Shown here one piece after another: positions 9,883 to 19,985 of a DNA stretch of 31,799 nucleotides. Positions within the stretch are counted from its first letter, which is position 1, and every line of letters starts with the position of its first letter. Source of the stretch: Conoideocrella luteorostrata (taxonomy: Eukaryota; Ascomycota; Sordariomycetes; Hypocreales; Clavicipitaceae); contig JASWJB010000414.1 of NCBI GenBank assembly GCA_032433595.1, positions 1-31,799 on the forward strand. Reading direction: 5' to 3'. Made by a program: the position numbers and the translations under genes. The notes under the pieces were generated by a model that made no database searches, was not told the DNA's origin, and saw only the letters and a program-made list of their open reading frames with translations.

Positions 9883-10932
9883 ATGAAGCACTCGAAGATC
9901 TTCATGACCAAGTTCATAAAGCTTTGTGACATGTCTTCTGCAGCTCAGCCTCTTACCAACATCAAAACTCGTGGGCAACGAATGTGCAGAGTCGCTGATG
10001 CCCTCCTCAAAGCGCATCACGATCAGGCTAACACCTCCTCAGCACTAACAACGACAACGCCAGAGACATCTTCCATCCGCGTAGTCTGCATTTCTGACAC
10101 TCACAATAAGCAGCCAACAGTGCCCTTGGGAGATATTTTAATTCATGCCGGCGACCTAACAGAAAACGGATCTTTTGAGGAGGTCCAGCATGGCCTAACA
10201 TGGCTTTCATCGCAGCCACATAAATACAAAATCTTTGTTGCAGGCAATCATGACGTCCTATTAGACGATGTGTTCCTTGAGAATTATCCTGAACGACGCT
10301 ATGGGCAGAGGAAGACTAAGCACGACCTAGACTGGGGAAGTGTAATATATCTGCAGGATTCGTTTATTACCCTTGAGATCCCCGCGAGCCAGCAAAAGCA
10401 AGAAAGACATATGGAAAAAGTCGTTGAAGTGCAACCCAGGAGAAGCATCACGATTTTTGGTAGTCCATGGACGCCTCGGTACGGAATCTCGGCTTTCCAG
10501 TATCACCCAAATAATTCTCAACATTGGGAGGATACTTTCGCCTCACTAGATAGGAAGCCGCACATTGTCGTCACCCATGGCCCGCCGCACCTTCATCTCG
10601 ATAGACGCGACTTCCATCGTGCCGGGTGTCCATACCTAGCAGAGGAAATTTACCGCATCCGACCACGTCTTAGTGTATTTGGCCATATCCATGCGTCGTA
10701 TGGGCGTGAAGATGTACTGCTAGACAGCGTACACAAAATGCATGAAGACGTGATAAGGGGGTGGGTAGGTTGGGGTGGTATCGTATGGATGGCCACTATA
10801 GTTTTGTGGGCCAGAGTTAAGCATATTTTCAGAGGACCAGAGGCAGATACCAGCGTAACTTTCGTCAACGCTGCGGTGGTTGGGGGTCCTCATAATGAGC
10901 TGCAAAATGCTCCAATTATCGTCGATCTCTAG
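9883..10932 (+). CDS. calcineurin-like metallophosphoesterase (MPPED-type)
   Basis: A 349-aa intronless protein of the calcineurin-like phosphoesterase superfamily, closest in layout to the MPPED1/MPPED2-like fungal group. These are di-metal phosphoesterases; the substrate here is unknown. The five metal-ligand motifs are in order: SDTHN (71-75, Asp72 and His74), GDL (Asp91), GNHD (121-124), THGPP (231-235) and GHIH (267-270). A hydrophobic stretch at about 294-311 (GWGGIVWMATIVLWARV) could be a membrane anchor or part of the fold. The first ATG (9883) adds about 16 residues before a second at 9931; the catalytic domain starts near residue 65, so either start is possible. No signal peptide is evident. 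No stop or frame problem is visible and all catalytic motifs are kept. Confidence 0.9.
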   Translation: MKHSKIFMTKFIKLCDMSSAAQPLTNIKTRGQRMCRVADALLKAHHDQANTSSALTTTTPETSSIRVVCISDTHNKQPTVPLGDILIHAGDLTENGSFEEVQHGLTWLSSQPHKYKIFVAGNHDVLLDDVFLENYPERRYGQRKTKHDLDWGSVIYLQDSFITLEIPASQQKQERHMEKVVEVQPRRSITIFGSPWTPRYGISAFQYHPNNSQHWEDTFASLDRKPHIVVTHGPPHLHLDRRDFHRAGCPYLAEEIYRIRPRLSVFGHIHASYGREDVLLDSVHKMHEDVIRGWVGWGGIVWMATIVLWARVKHIFRGPEADTSVTFVNAAVVGGPHNELQNAPIIVDL

Positions 10933-12048
10933 TGTGTTGTATTAGCTAGTATATGAGGCTGAAAGCCTGTTATTTCTTGGATTTGAGTCTTCCAAAAACG
11001 CATAATTCACGGCACTTTGCCAGTCATCTAACTCTGCCAGGAGAATCGCCATTCATACCGCCAGACTATATTTATTCTGAGCATGTTCAGATCTTCCTGT
11101 TGGAATCCCTCGTCAAGCATAGTAGGAAGCACAACAGGAAGCACGGAAAGGGTCACGTGGTCACCCTGCGGCCATGATATTTATACGGCGATATCGGGTC
11201 TCTCTCTTAGCTTTGCTTCTTCTTCTTCTTCTTAGATAACAGATACCAGACATTGAATACATCGTTTTGCATTTTGAAGTATTGGTATTGATACCTTGCA
11301 TAGTACCCTGTGCAAACTACACTTCCCGAAAGACTATATGGATCACTCGTATACGGGAATATGCAAGGGCGATACCACTAAGATTGTCTTGTTTATATAG
11401 AATTTAAGGTCTCTATTCATCAAATGTTTATAATAGTGGATAAGGGGCGCGAAGTAGAAAGCAAGCACTAAAGCACATAATAATAAGGATTAACATCTGT
11501 CAGAACTACCAGCTAGCATTGCAGAGGGTTCGTAACCAAATATACAACACCAAATAATTCTAATAGGTAGTGGAAGTATTCTTCAGGTTGTTTATAAGGA
11601 ATACTTTCCTTTCTAGCACACTTCTTTTGATGCTTCCTTATAACCAACCTGACGAATACTTCTAGGTTTTTGCCTGCATCTCTTAGAACGCTAGCATAGA
11701 ATCTAGGAAATTATTAATTATAGATTCTAAAAGCTCTTAAATAAGTGCAAATATACGCTTCCTATGGTTTAAGGTATTTATAGTAGCAATCCACGAGCTC
11801 TGCTGGGATATAACAATACATCCTATAAGGGTTAACATTGGATGCTTCTGCGCGTAAAGTTGATCGCTGCAAATTGGCTGTCGCTTTCGACCGCCTGGCA
11901 GGCACCCACCCCTGCGCTCCCCCATCCACGTGTAGCAGGGCGATCCTTACGGGCGAAGAAAGTGCCAAAACTTCACATTGTATTTTTCACTAGCCAGTAA
12001 AATTCATAGGCTAGAAAATTTCAGGAGGTCAACTATTCACGTTCCGTT
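10933..12048. other. AT-rich gene-free region with possible LTR remnant
   Basis: No gene is supported. At 11098 a TGTTGGAATC sequence begins a stretch with LTR-like features: GGTCACGTGGTCACC (11152-11166), a TATTTATACGG element (about 11177) and a CTT-repeat tract (about 11216-11234). It may be an old LTR, but no matching 3' terminus was found. From about 11250 to 11770 the DNA is AT-rich with no coding signal and holds the hairpin described separately. Confidence 0.4.
11572..11663. repeat. 29-bp-arm inverted repeat (hairpin)
   Basis: The left arm 11572-11600 (GGAAGTATTCTTCAGGTTG...) and right arm 11635-11663 are reverse complements with about three mismatches, separated by a 34-nt loop. It lies in AT-rich non-coding DNA. 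It could be a tiny MITE-like element or the ends of a deleted transposon. Confidence 0.8.
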
Positions 12049-12609
12049 CACTGCAATTTTAACTCCCCCTAAGGGTTTCTTCCCCACCAAGGGAGCTAAC
12101 CTTCACTGCAATTTCGAAGGTTCCTGACCACAAATTCCTAGCTTAAAATAGACCAAGCGCCGTGCTAATAGATCCCCAGTGCCTGCCGGGTCGGTCGGCG
12201 GTTAGTCTAGCGCTCTGAAAATTGTCCTCCAAAAGCGGCGTCATGTCCTCCAACAATGGACCCACATTTGCTGCGAACCTGCACTTTTGTTGTAATTTTT
12301 TTCACTGCAATTTCAACTCCCCCAAAGGGTTGCTTGGCAAATCGCGGTTCACTGCAATTTCAACCCCCCCCCCCTTCCCTCCCAAGAGGTTGCTTCCCCA
12401 CCAAGGGAGCTAACCTTCACTGCAATTTCGAAGGTTCCCGACCACAAATTCCTAGCTTAGAATAGACCAAGCGCCGTGCTAATAGATCCCCAGTGCCTGC
12501 CGGGTCGGCCGGCGGTTATTCCAGCGCTCTGAAAATTGTCCTCCAAAAGCGGCGTCACGTCCTCCGAAAATTGACACACATATGCTGCGAACCTGCACTT
12601 TTGTTGTAA
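12049..12609. repeat. 216-bp direct repeat pair at 314-bp spacing
   Basis: Positions 12080-12295 and 12394-12609 align without gaps over 216 bp. Differences include several transitions (C/T at GTTCCTGACC vs GTTCCCGACC and at CATGTCC vs CACGTCC; A/G at CTTAAAAT vs CTTAGAAT) and a few transversions. A smaller motif, TTCACTGCAATTT, recurs at about 12049, 12102, 12302, 12348 and 12416, at the left edge of each unit and within it. The unit has no coding potential that I can see. It ends with CTGCGAACCTGCACTTTTGT in both copies. Confidence 0.9.
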
Positions 12610-13185
12610 ACCCTCTGACACTGCCTGATTAGACAGTTCGTGGAAAGTTTGAGATTCTTTTATTTCGGAGATCTGTGGATTTATTTTGGGAAGTTTAATA
12701 TGCCAAGTTTAAGAAGGTGCTCGGAAGGAGAACTTGTGGTTCCTATAGCTACTTGGGGATTTAATTCCGCGCCTTATTTATAAGGCTATAATAGAATAAA
12801 TTATCGTCATATCTTTAAATGTTTTAGGTGTTTTGCATAATTACATAAGAACCGGCTGAAGCTCAGGTGCAGGTGGAACTGGCTCAGGACATGCTTAGTG
12901 AGCGAACTATAGCTCCCTGAGCTCGCCTGAGTAGTGCCAGAGTGATTGCCTGAGCGAAAGTGACTGAAGGCGGCGGCGTAAAGTGATATTTTTTTCTGCA
13001 TAATAAAGTTCATGCATAATTACTGGCACCGATTCTACTTTTTCAAATACATTTCTGCTCTATCATCTACGGTTTCTGTATTATATAGCGCCAGCCTCTA
13101 GCTACATAGTAAAATGTAGTGTGTGAAGATTCAAAATAGAGCCAGAAGTCGCGTTCCAGTTAACTAACAGCTCCGGGCCTGGAAC
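12610..13185. other. intergenic, no supported gene
   Basis: AT-rich DNA between the 314-bp repeats and the LTR-like element. Small open frames (for example 12807-13013 minus) have no recognisable content. Confidence 0.45.
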
Positions 13186-13451
13186 TGTTGGATGTTGGGG
13201 AAGGTCTCAGACAACAAAGAAGGTTTCGGACAACGAAGAAGGTCTGGGACAACAAGGTGGCAGGAAGATGGCAGGAAGATGGCTAGAAATAAGGTGGCCG
13301 GAAAGAGGCTATCACGAGAGATAAATAAGAGGCATCATGGGAGGAATTGGAAGGACATGATAAACATCAAAAAAGAATCATCTATCATCAGATTCATCAA
13401 TTGAAATACTGTAGAAAGCACAGGGGCTTCGGGTGACGAGGGGTTCCAACA
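13186..13451 (+). mobile_element. possible solo LTR (266 bp)
   Basis: The segment starts TGTTGGA and ends TCCAACA, a perfect 7-bp inverted terminus with TG...CA ends, the usual form of a fungal Copia-like LTR. It contains a 19-bp tandem of three units (13201-13257, consensus AAGGTCTCGGACAACAAAG) and an ATAAATAAGAGG promoter-like element at about 13321. Flanking five bases (GGAAC and GAATG) do not form a clean target duplication. Part of its 3' end (TGTAGAAAGCACAGGGGCTTC, near 13410) recurs with one change at about 18728. It directly abuts the 3' end of the HisRS gene. Confidence 0.55.
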
Positions 13452-13461
13452 GAATGAGGCC

Positions 13462-14913
13462 CTACAAAAGCTTCTTGATCTCTTCTACCAGGTTTTCCAT
13501 GGAGATGAGTTGCCCTAGGTCTTTCTCTTCTTCAGCTTCGGGTCGAAAAACCTTCAGTCTAACCTGACCTGCTGCCAACTCATCCTGCCCGAGAATAACG
13601 GCAAGAGGCACGCCCATTGAGGCTTTAAATTGCTGAAGCGACTTGGGCTTGACCTTGGCCAGATACTCTGCTCGAATGCCAGCCTTCCAAAGTTGACGAG
13701 TTACAGCCATTCGTTCCGGTAAAAGGCCATCGAATTCTTTGTCGCCGAGTGCCATTACGTACACATCTAGGTTACGTGAAACAGCGGACGATATTTTTAG
13801 CCCCTTCTCCGGTTTTGGTTGGAGGATGGTGAAGATCCGGTCTACACCAAATGATATTCCAACGCATGGGATAGGACGTTTACCATACATGCCCACAAGA
13901 TTATCATATCGCCCCCCGGCTGCAATACTGCCGACCTGGTTGGTCTGTGCCTTGCTTTGGGGTTCAGGCTCACCTGATGGTCGCATGATAACCTCGAATA
14001 TCAGGCCGGAGTAGTAATCCAGTCCTCGAGCAAGCGAACAGTCAAAAGAGACTTTTTGTTCAATGCCAAACGCCCTCATATAACACGCAAGGAGGCCCAT
14101 ATCTGCAATTCCCGCACTCACATCTTCATTCGCGGTGAGATTTTCGTTTGAATTCAAGTCATCCAGCATGTCGAAAATATTGCCGCTGCACCTCACATAT
14201 TCACCGACTTGATCCGCAACTTTATCCGACAATCCCTTCTCTTGCATCTCCTTCTTAACATCATCCCATGGCATCTTGTCTAATTTGTCCACCGCAGAAC
14301 TGATAGAGCGTATCTTCTCGTCCGAAACACCTGCAACCGCAAATAGCCCATCTAAAATGCGCCTGTGGTTAACTTTAATTGTAACATCAAGTCCCAGAGC
14401 TTCAAAAACTTCAGCTATAACGCAGAGGATCTCGGCATCGGGAACCATGGGGTCATAAACACCAGCAATATCGAAGTCGCACTGATGAAATTCGCGTAAT
14501 CTACCGCGTGCAATTGCAGGCTGGTCTCGCCTGTAGACCTTGGCAATTTGATACCGCTTAATGTGGGTAACATTACCGTTCATAGCAAGCCAGCGAGCAA
14601 AAGGGACGGTCAGGTCGAAGCGCAAGGAGCAAATTTCTCCGCCCTGATCCTCAAGGCCGTACATAAGGCGTGAATCCTCGCCATACTTTTCTGAAAGGAT
14701 CTCTTTTAGTTCAAAGACAGGGGTGTCGAGAGGAGTGCCGCCGTGGCGCTTGAACACGTCAGTGATCGTCTTGCTATTTATTTGTAAGTTAGCTAATCGC
14801 CATTATGGGCAAGTGACATCTACGAACAAAATGTTTTCCCGCAATAGCAAGTCGTCGCCAACCCAATCGCGAGTGCCTTTGGGTGTCTTTAACTGTACAC
14901 TTGAGCGAGACAT
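13462..14913 (-). CDS. HTS1: histidyl-tRNA synthetase
   Basis: Class II aminoacyl-tRNA synthetase charging tRNA-His. Two exons are inferred: 14913-14828 and 14773-13462, with a 54-nt intron (donor GTTCGT, branch GCTAAC, acceptor AATAG, phase 2), giving 465 aa. The ATG at 14913 starts [17 protein letters not shown], the conserved N-terminal motif, and splicing yields [16 protein letters not shown]. Motif 2 lies at about 108-130 ([19 protein letters not shown]), the histidine-specific RGLDYYSG at 278-285, AAGGRYDNL at 313-321 and motif 3 [10 protein letters not shown] at 333-342. A C-terminal anticodon-binding domain follows, ending LVEEIKKLL. An in-frame TGA lies four codons upstream of the ATG, so this exon cannot extend into a mitochondrial targeting sequence. 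An alternative first exon, or a separate mitochondrial gene, would be needed. No defect is visible. Confidence 0.95.
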
Positions 14914-15510
14914 CTTCTTGGTTCAATGTTTGCCCTACTGCGGCTCAGGTTCAGAGCTGGCCAGCTAGTTGTAGAGAGGGCGGCGAGAAGAGGCGTTGGT
15001 GACTCATACATACTACCCCGGCGGTGAGATAATCCGGCGACTTAACTAGGTCGTGTTGCCCGGCACGCATATAGATAGGTTAAATTAGCCATGCTGATTA
15101 TATGTGGAGATTACGTGGCCGGTTCGTAGGGCAGAAGTTTGGGGCAATAAATGCAGTGATGCGCAACAGTACAAGTGGTTGTTAGACGATGCCGTGGCAT
15201 GAGCGCGTATGATGGACACATCAAAACAGCCACATTTTGACTCCATTTCGACCAAGAAATAAGAACAGCTGACAATGGAACATTCCGGCCGACACCTTCG
15301 AGATGAAAATACGGCTTGTGATTATGTGCTGTCTGCAACATCTCGCACCTTGCAGGCCCGAGTTCTATGGCATGAAGGCTGCTCAAGCAATTCAGCACAC
15401 ACTATACCATTTACATCTCCGTCGCGACATTGACCGATTGATGAAATTCCTCGATAAGTATTTGAAAATCGTGTAAGCGCCCGCAGCCTCCTCCCAAAGC
15501 CGCTCTTACC
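14914..15510. other. HisRS upstream region, no other gene supported
   Basis: This holds the HisRS promoter and the 3' flank of the minus-strand gene end at 15511. A minus-strand open frame at 15111-15398 has no recognisable domain. No TATA box stands out, as is usual for a housekeeping gene. Confidence 0.45.
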
Positions 15511-15937
15511 CTACTTTGAGTAGTTTTCCGCAAGAGCCACTGTCTCGGCATCAATTTTCCCGAAAGTAGAGTCGAACCGTTTCTGAAGTTCCTCATGTCC
15601 ATCTAGACATTTCCTCGCCTCACCCTTTATCACCTTAATCTCCTCGTTTGACTTTTCCCCAAACGTCTCTTTCATGATCAAGTTCATCTTGTCCCAAGTT
15701 TCCGTGCCAAGTGTATCCTATACACCCCATTTCGTCAGCATTCTCAAACACGAAGCGTAGTGATGGGCAATTTCATCCCACAGGAAGGCAACGTACTTTG
15801 ACATCGTACTCGAAGTCAGTATTCCGCTGCATTCCTTCTAGCATGGTCTTCGTATCTGAACCTGGAAATTGCTTTTGGACTTCCTCCATGTGTTGGATTA
15901 CACGGGTGTGTGTGGACCGGATGTGTGGATACACGGG
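15511..15937 (-). CDS. unrecognised spliced gene, two 3'-terminal exons
   Basis: Two minus-strand exons are supported by splice signals and phase: 15937-15797 and 15717-15511. The 79-nt intron has donor GTACGT, branch GCTGAC and acceptor GTATAG, phase 0. The 5' edge at 15937 sits after a classic acceptor (TTCCTTGCACAG), so earlier exons are expected beyond it; I could not place them. The product fragment (115 aa) reads PVYPHIRSTHTRVIQHMEEV..., then DTLGTETWDKMNLIMKETFG, KGEARKCLDGHEELQKRF and ends ALAENYSK before TAG. It is charged and mostly helical in character, with no domain I recognise. An ATG at 15889 could start a 99-aa protein if no upstream exon exists. A minus-strand open frame at 15969-16274 could contain upstream coding sequence but is in another frame. 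Confidence 0.5.
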
Positions 15938-18013
15938 CTGTGCAAGGAAGGTTACGTGGCATCTGGGCCTAAGGCAGGAATTCAGGACGGAAGTGTCTCA
16001 GATTATAGGGGTATTTATAGGGGGATTTGGACGAGGCCGTCAGACGGGGGATTTGGAACCCATCATCTGAGTAACACAGCTGGTCCCATGAATGCAAACA
16101 TCGTTGAACCTCTCCTATCAATTCCAACACCATGTGCTTCGCCTGCGCTGCGTGCCTTTCCTCTCTGGTCTCCATTCTGTGTTGCAATACTTGGGTGTGG
16201 GTTCTTGACGACACTTTATCGGGTTGCCTATTCGATGGATGCGCTTTGCCAACGCTGCTTGCACAAGAACACAATGTACAAGACCTATGGGCAATAGAAT
16301 CTTACTTTTAGAAATGAACTGCAACGATGCGAGCAGCTTGCAGACGAGCCATGTTCACCCCGCCACGTTAGCGCCTGTGCCTAGTCAGTGCGTCATGATG
16401 CACGTCAGTTTTGCCCTTCTTCACCGCACTTTGTGCAACGACAACCAACAGAGAATTGGCTTTCACAGAGGCGCTGCCGTCTCGGCTTGTTTTAATTGAT
16501 ATGCCTCTGGGGAACAATAAGTAGGGCAGAAACCGCATAGTCTGTATACTCATGCGGGCGTCTGTCGAAATTGAGGCCCGAAGGGAAATGCGCAAATGGC
16601 TCCCGACCAGGGGTGTCACAGGAAATGAGTTTATTTAAGGGTCATAAGTACATATGAAAAGTGGCCACTGGCTACGCCTATGTTTGTGTGGCACACTAGT
16701 GTACCACAAGTGATATCCGGATTCGCTCATATCGGATTGTACTTATTGTAATTCTCTTTCGAGGCTTTTATTCAGCAAGCTACCTAGGCTAAGCTATGGG
16801 GGGATCCGCTCCATACGTACAGTAAGTATTCTCGGTGAGGTAGGGCAGGTCTTGCTTATTAAGGGGAAACCTATGGCTTGACTATACGGATAAAACCCCT
16901 GACTACCACTATTTAATAAGGACAATGACCAACATCATGCTTAGGCCGCACCTCCCAGGGCGGGGCAGGGCCTAGTAAACGGTAAACTTGCCTCAAACTG
17001 CCAATCGGGTGTTATTCGGGGTCACGGATAAGGGTTGAATTGTATTTACAAGACGAACAAGTACAAGATGCTGCTTCTTGACATCGTCGGAGTTGATGCC
17101 TGTCTACAGTCATTCTGTATTACCTCTGCTTTCTTGAGCGGTGAAGATGAAGTGGAAACACGAATCTTAAAATCATCGGTGATGTCTTTTTGTGCTCATT
17201 CCCGTTCGCTTTCCTCAGCAATGGGCTCTATAGAAAACCGAATTTGAACATACACCTCGGGCGCTACAACGCCAGCAGATGTACTAACTCAGCGGGTCAA
17301 GAATTGACACCAGCTAAGATCATCGGTAGCCAGTCTCTGTATTGCCGTGAGGCGAGTTCACTTTAACTTGACTGCCATACGTATGCACTTGCCCCTCAGT
17401 CAGAAGCCGAGGCAAGTAGGGCAGAATTCAAGCCACACGTTAACTGATTAGCGTATGAAGCATCGCTTTTCCCAATTAGGTGCACACCAGGAAATCAGAT
17501 CATTTCAACCGTCTGCCAACTTATAACGCCAAAGTAGTTCTGTCGGAATCAGCTAGATGGGTTCAAGATCATGTACATTGATGTTGCAAGATGCAGAATT
17601 CCTCCCTCGACAGACCTTTCCAAGTCCCCTCATTTATAATCCTTCTGGCACCATGAGTGCTTATCCCTCCCGCCTCAGGCATCTATGCAACCGTACAATC
17701 CAACAAGTACAGGCCTGCATGCCTGAAGGATAGCTTTTGCATTCTATGATTGATCATTTCCAAACATTTCGCGGCGGATGTAGAACAATATAAGAAATAA
17801 ACTTTTTGTATTGTCTAGTTCATCGAGTACAGCAATAAGTATTTCCTCGATGAAAGATTTAAGCTTAAAGCCTAGACTGGACGGTATAGATAGCTATGGA
17901 GTTGTGACAAGTCGTGGCGATCATAAACTTCCCGGAGTATCAAGCACATGATCACAATACATGATAATGAAATAAGCCTCTACTAACATTCATCAGCAGT
18001 TCCATGGTTGGTT
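15938..18013. other. gene-poor region
   Basis: No gene can be supported over about 2 kb. Overlapping open frames on both strands at 15969-16297 may include unresolved upstream exons of the minus-strand gene ending at 15511. Around 16690-16710 there is a short palindrome (TGTGGCACACTAGTGTACCACA) of the kind left by DNA transposons. The rest is AT-rich and unremarkable. Confidence 0.4.
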
Positions 18014-18425
18014 CTAGCGTCCTAAGTATTGAGCCGTTTGACCTGAGCTTTGACTCTGGCCCTGACCCTCACTAGACACTTGCAGCATTACAACCCTTGG
18101 TTCTTCTGAGTTCATCATGAGCTCTTAACATTCTTTGAGAAGGCTATCTTCCTCTTCTTTGGACGACGGAGAGGGCTGGCAACACCTAGGACTCAAACAT
18201 TAGTATACAATGCTTTTAAAGTTGTCACAATGTGAGCAGCTATGGATTTCTGAATGTGTGGAATTGTCCTTGTATTCTATCTAATTTGACGAGGAATTAG
18301 ACCTCTTCTTATAGATGACTACTATCTATGAATTCCGTCATCGGACCCGGAAGGTTGTCTCACGATATCTCCACTGGGTCAGAATCCGTAACCGGCTCAC
18401 TGTGATCCGTAACACATTTGTAACA
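18014..18425 (-). mobile_element. LTR-like fragment, copy B, with adjoining leader
   Basis: On the minus strand 18425-18223 begins TGTTAC and ends GTGACA (203 bp, TG...CA). Its last 99 bp match copy A at 6219-6312, including the TATAAGAAGAGGTCTAATTC promoter-like block. The two copies are in opposite orientation about 12 kb apart; their 5' halves differ. Downstream of the LTR end a 33-codon open frame (18115-18014, starting MNSEEPRVVMLQVSSEGQGQ) may be a decayed gag start, but I see no similarity that proves this. Confidence 0.5.
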
Positions 18426-18924
18426 TGCTCTTCTTGACAAAAGTTATGATCTCTATTAGAGAGAGACACTTACTGCAGCTTACAACCAATTTCTGCTTTG
18501 GAAGAGGAGATAGATTTAGCAGGTAGAGTGAAATAAATCCGCCTGAAAGTACAATGGTTGAAGAAGCGAATGTTTTGTTTCGAATACCATGTAACGTGCT
18601 TTATGTCAAGCTATGGAACCGGCAAGCCGATAGAACTGTTCAAATTGAGTAAAGTAGAAATAACCACAATCCATAATCCGCTATATATAAATTTACCTCA
18701 AGCAACAGCGCATTTACGAACGAAAAGTGTAGGAAGCACAGGGGCTTCTGATTTGACGTCAAAGGGTTCATGCACGAAGCAATTGGTTAAACAAAGTATT
18801 CAGTTCAAGTAGGTCTGTCTAGAAGAGGAGAGAAGAGGAGGAGGAGGAATGCCCCCGAGCGCGCCGTATAAAAGAGGCGCGCTAGGGTGCCCACGTGATT
18901 TGCTCGTATGCTTGACGATGGATT
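18426..18924. other. region upstream of the NACHT-ankyrin pseudogene
   Basis: No gene is supported; an 84-codon plus-strand frame at 18558 has no recognisable domain. At about 18728 it carries the GTAGGAAGCACAGGGGCTTC block shared with the LTR-like element near 13410, so part of it may be LTR-derived. It ends with a GA-rich tract (18823-18849) and the TATA element listed next. Confidence 0.4.
18867..18874 (+). promoter_or_regulatory. TATA box candidate
   Basis: TATAAAAG in a GC-rich setting (GCGCGCCG upstream, AGGCGCGC downstream), about 60 bp before the coding-like start of the NACHT-ankyrin pseudogene. It may have served that gene or a nearby LTR. Confidence 0.45.
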
Positions 18925-19919
18925 CAAAACAACTGCATCAATGAGACGCAACTCGGTATTGAGCTAGTACAACTGCCACAAACTTTATCTCAGGTTTATG
19001 ATCGTATTCTCAATATTGTCTTGCCTGTTCACAAATTGGACTGTATTCGCTTACTGCAATTTGTCGCATATTCAGCCCGGCCACTCACACTTGATGAGGC
19101 TGTAGGCGCTATTGCTGTTCCTCTGGACCATACGAAGCTATATGATCCGAGAATAGGCTACCATGCCCAATGGAAATCACAAAGCTCTCCCCCGGCTTCT
19201 TGTCACTGGTTAAAATCTCCAACAAAGGCAAAATTCGCGAGGAACTGTAACTTGCTCATTTGACCGTGAAAGAGTTTCTAAAAGCCAACACCGCCACTCA
19301 AGAAACTGATTCAAACGGTATTATAGCACGAATATGTCTACGGTATTTAAATTGTCGTGTGTACGGTCTCGGCCGCGATTTGCCGTTTAAAAACATGCAA
19401 AAGTTGGAGAAAAGGAAAACGACGTTCAAGAAAGCATCTTGCAATTTTTTGGCAACAACATATTGCATTCTAGCACAGCTTCTGATCGAAACAGGAGCAG
19501 AAGTCAATGCACAGGGTGGCAACAGCGCAACAACTTGTCCGGCTTCTTCTCGCCAGTCTTACTACGGAAAGATGATAATACGGGGGAGATATAACTACTT
19601 ATATCCTGTGTCAGCACCTCAGGCGGCTTGCATTGGGGATTATGAAAGTATTGTGAAAATTCTTCTTCACAACGGTGCACATGTCAGTGCGGGAGCTGAT
19701 TTCGATAATATTGCGTTGAAAGCTGCCTACCAGGGAGGCAAAGGTAATACCACACGGCTTTCTATTATCAAGGAAGCAAAATTTTGGACTCGGCTAGGCT
19801 CTGCAATGCTTACAGCGACAAACCACAGAGGCCAGAAGGACGTTGAAAAGTTAAATACAAAATCATTCAGCAGACGTAAGCGCACTTTATTTATTAGTTT
19901 CTTCATAGAACGGCAATAG
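18925..19919 (+). pseudogene. decayed NACHT-ankyrin (NLR-like) gene, N-terminus missing
   Basis: The first block (about 18950-19190) reads ELVQLPQTLSQVYDRILNIV then LLQFVAYSARPLTLDEAVGA, the region just after a NACHT domain in fungal STAND proteins. Near 19195 (a CCCCC run) the frame changes, continuing as PGFLSLVKISNKGKIREEL, a TAA at 19248-19250, then LAHLTVKEFLKA. The family has a Gln in that position (ELQLAHF), so CAA to TAA explains the stop. Ankyrin-like sequence follows (LLIETGAEVNAQGG; ACIGDYESIVKILLHNGAHV) up to a stop at 19919. The Walker A/B half of NACHT is absent from the window. With one frameshift, one stop and no N-terminus it cannot make a normal NLR. Confidence 0.75.
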
Positions 19920-19985
19920 TATTGTCGTACGGTGGTTGTTAAAGGCTCGCCGGAACGACTACTAGTCAGACATTTTCAATGACGC

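Noticed and set aside
10953..11177. Short plus-strand frame after the phosphoesterase
   Set aside because: No start context or domain and it overlaps the LTR-like sequence at 11098.
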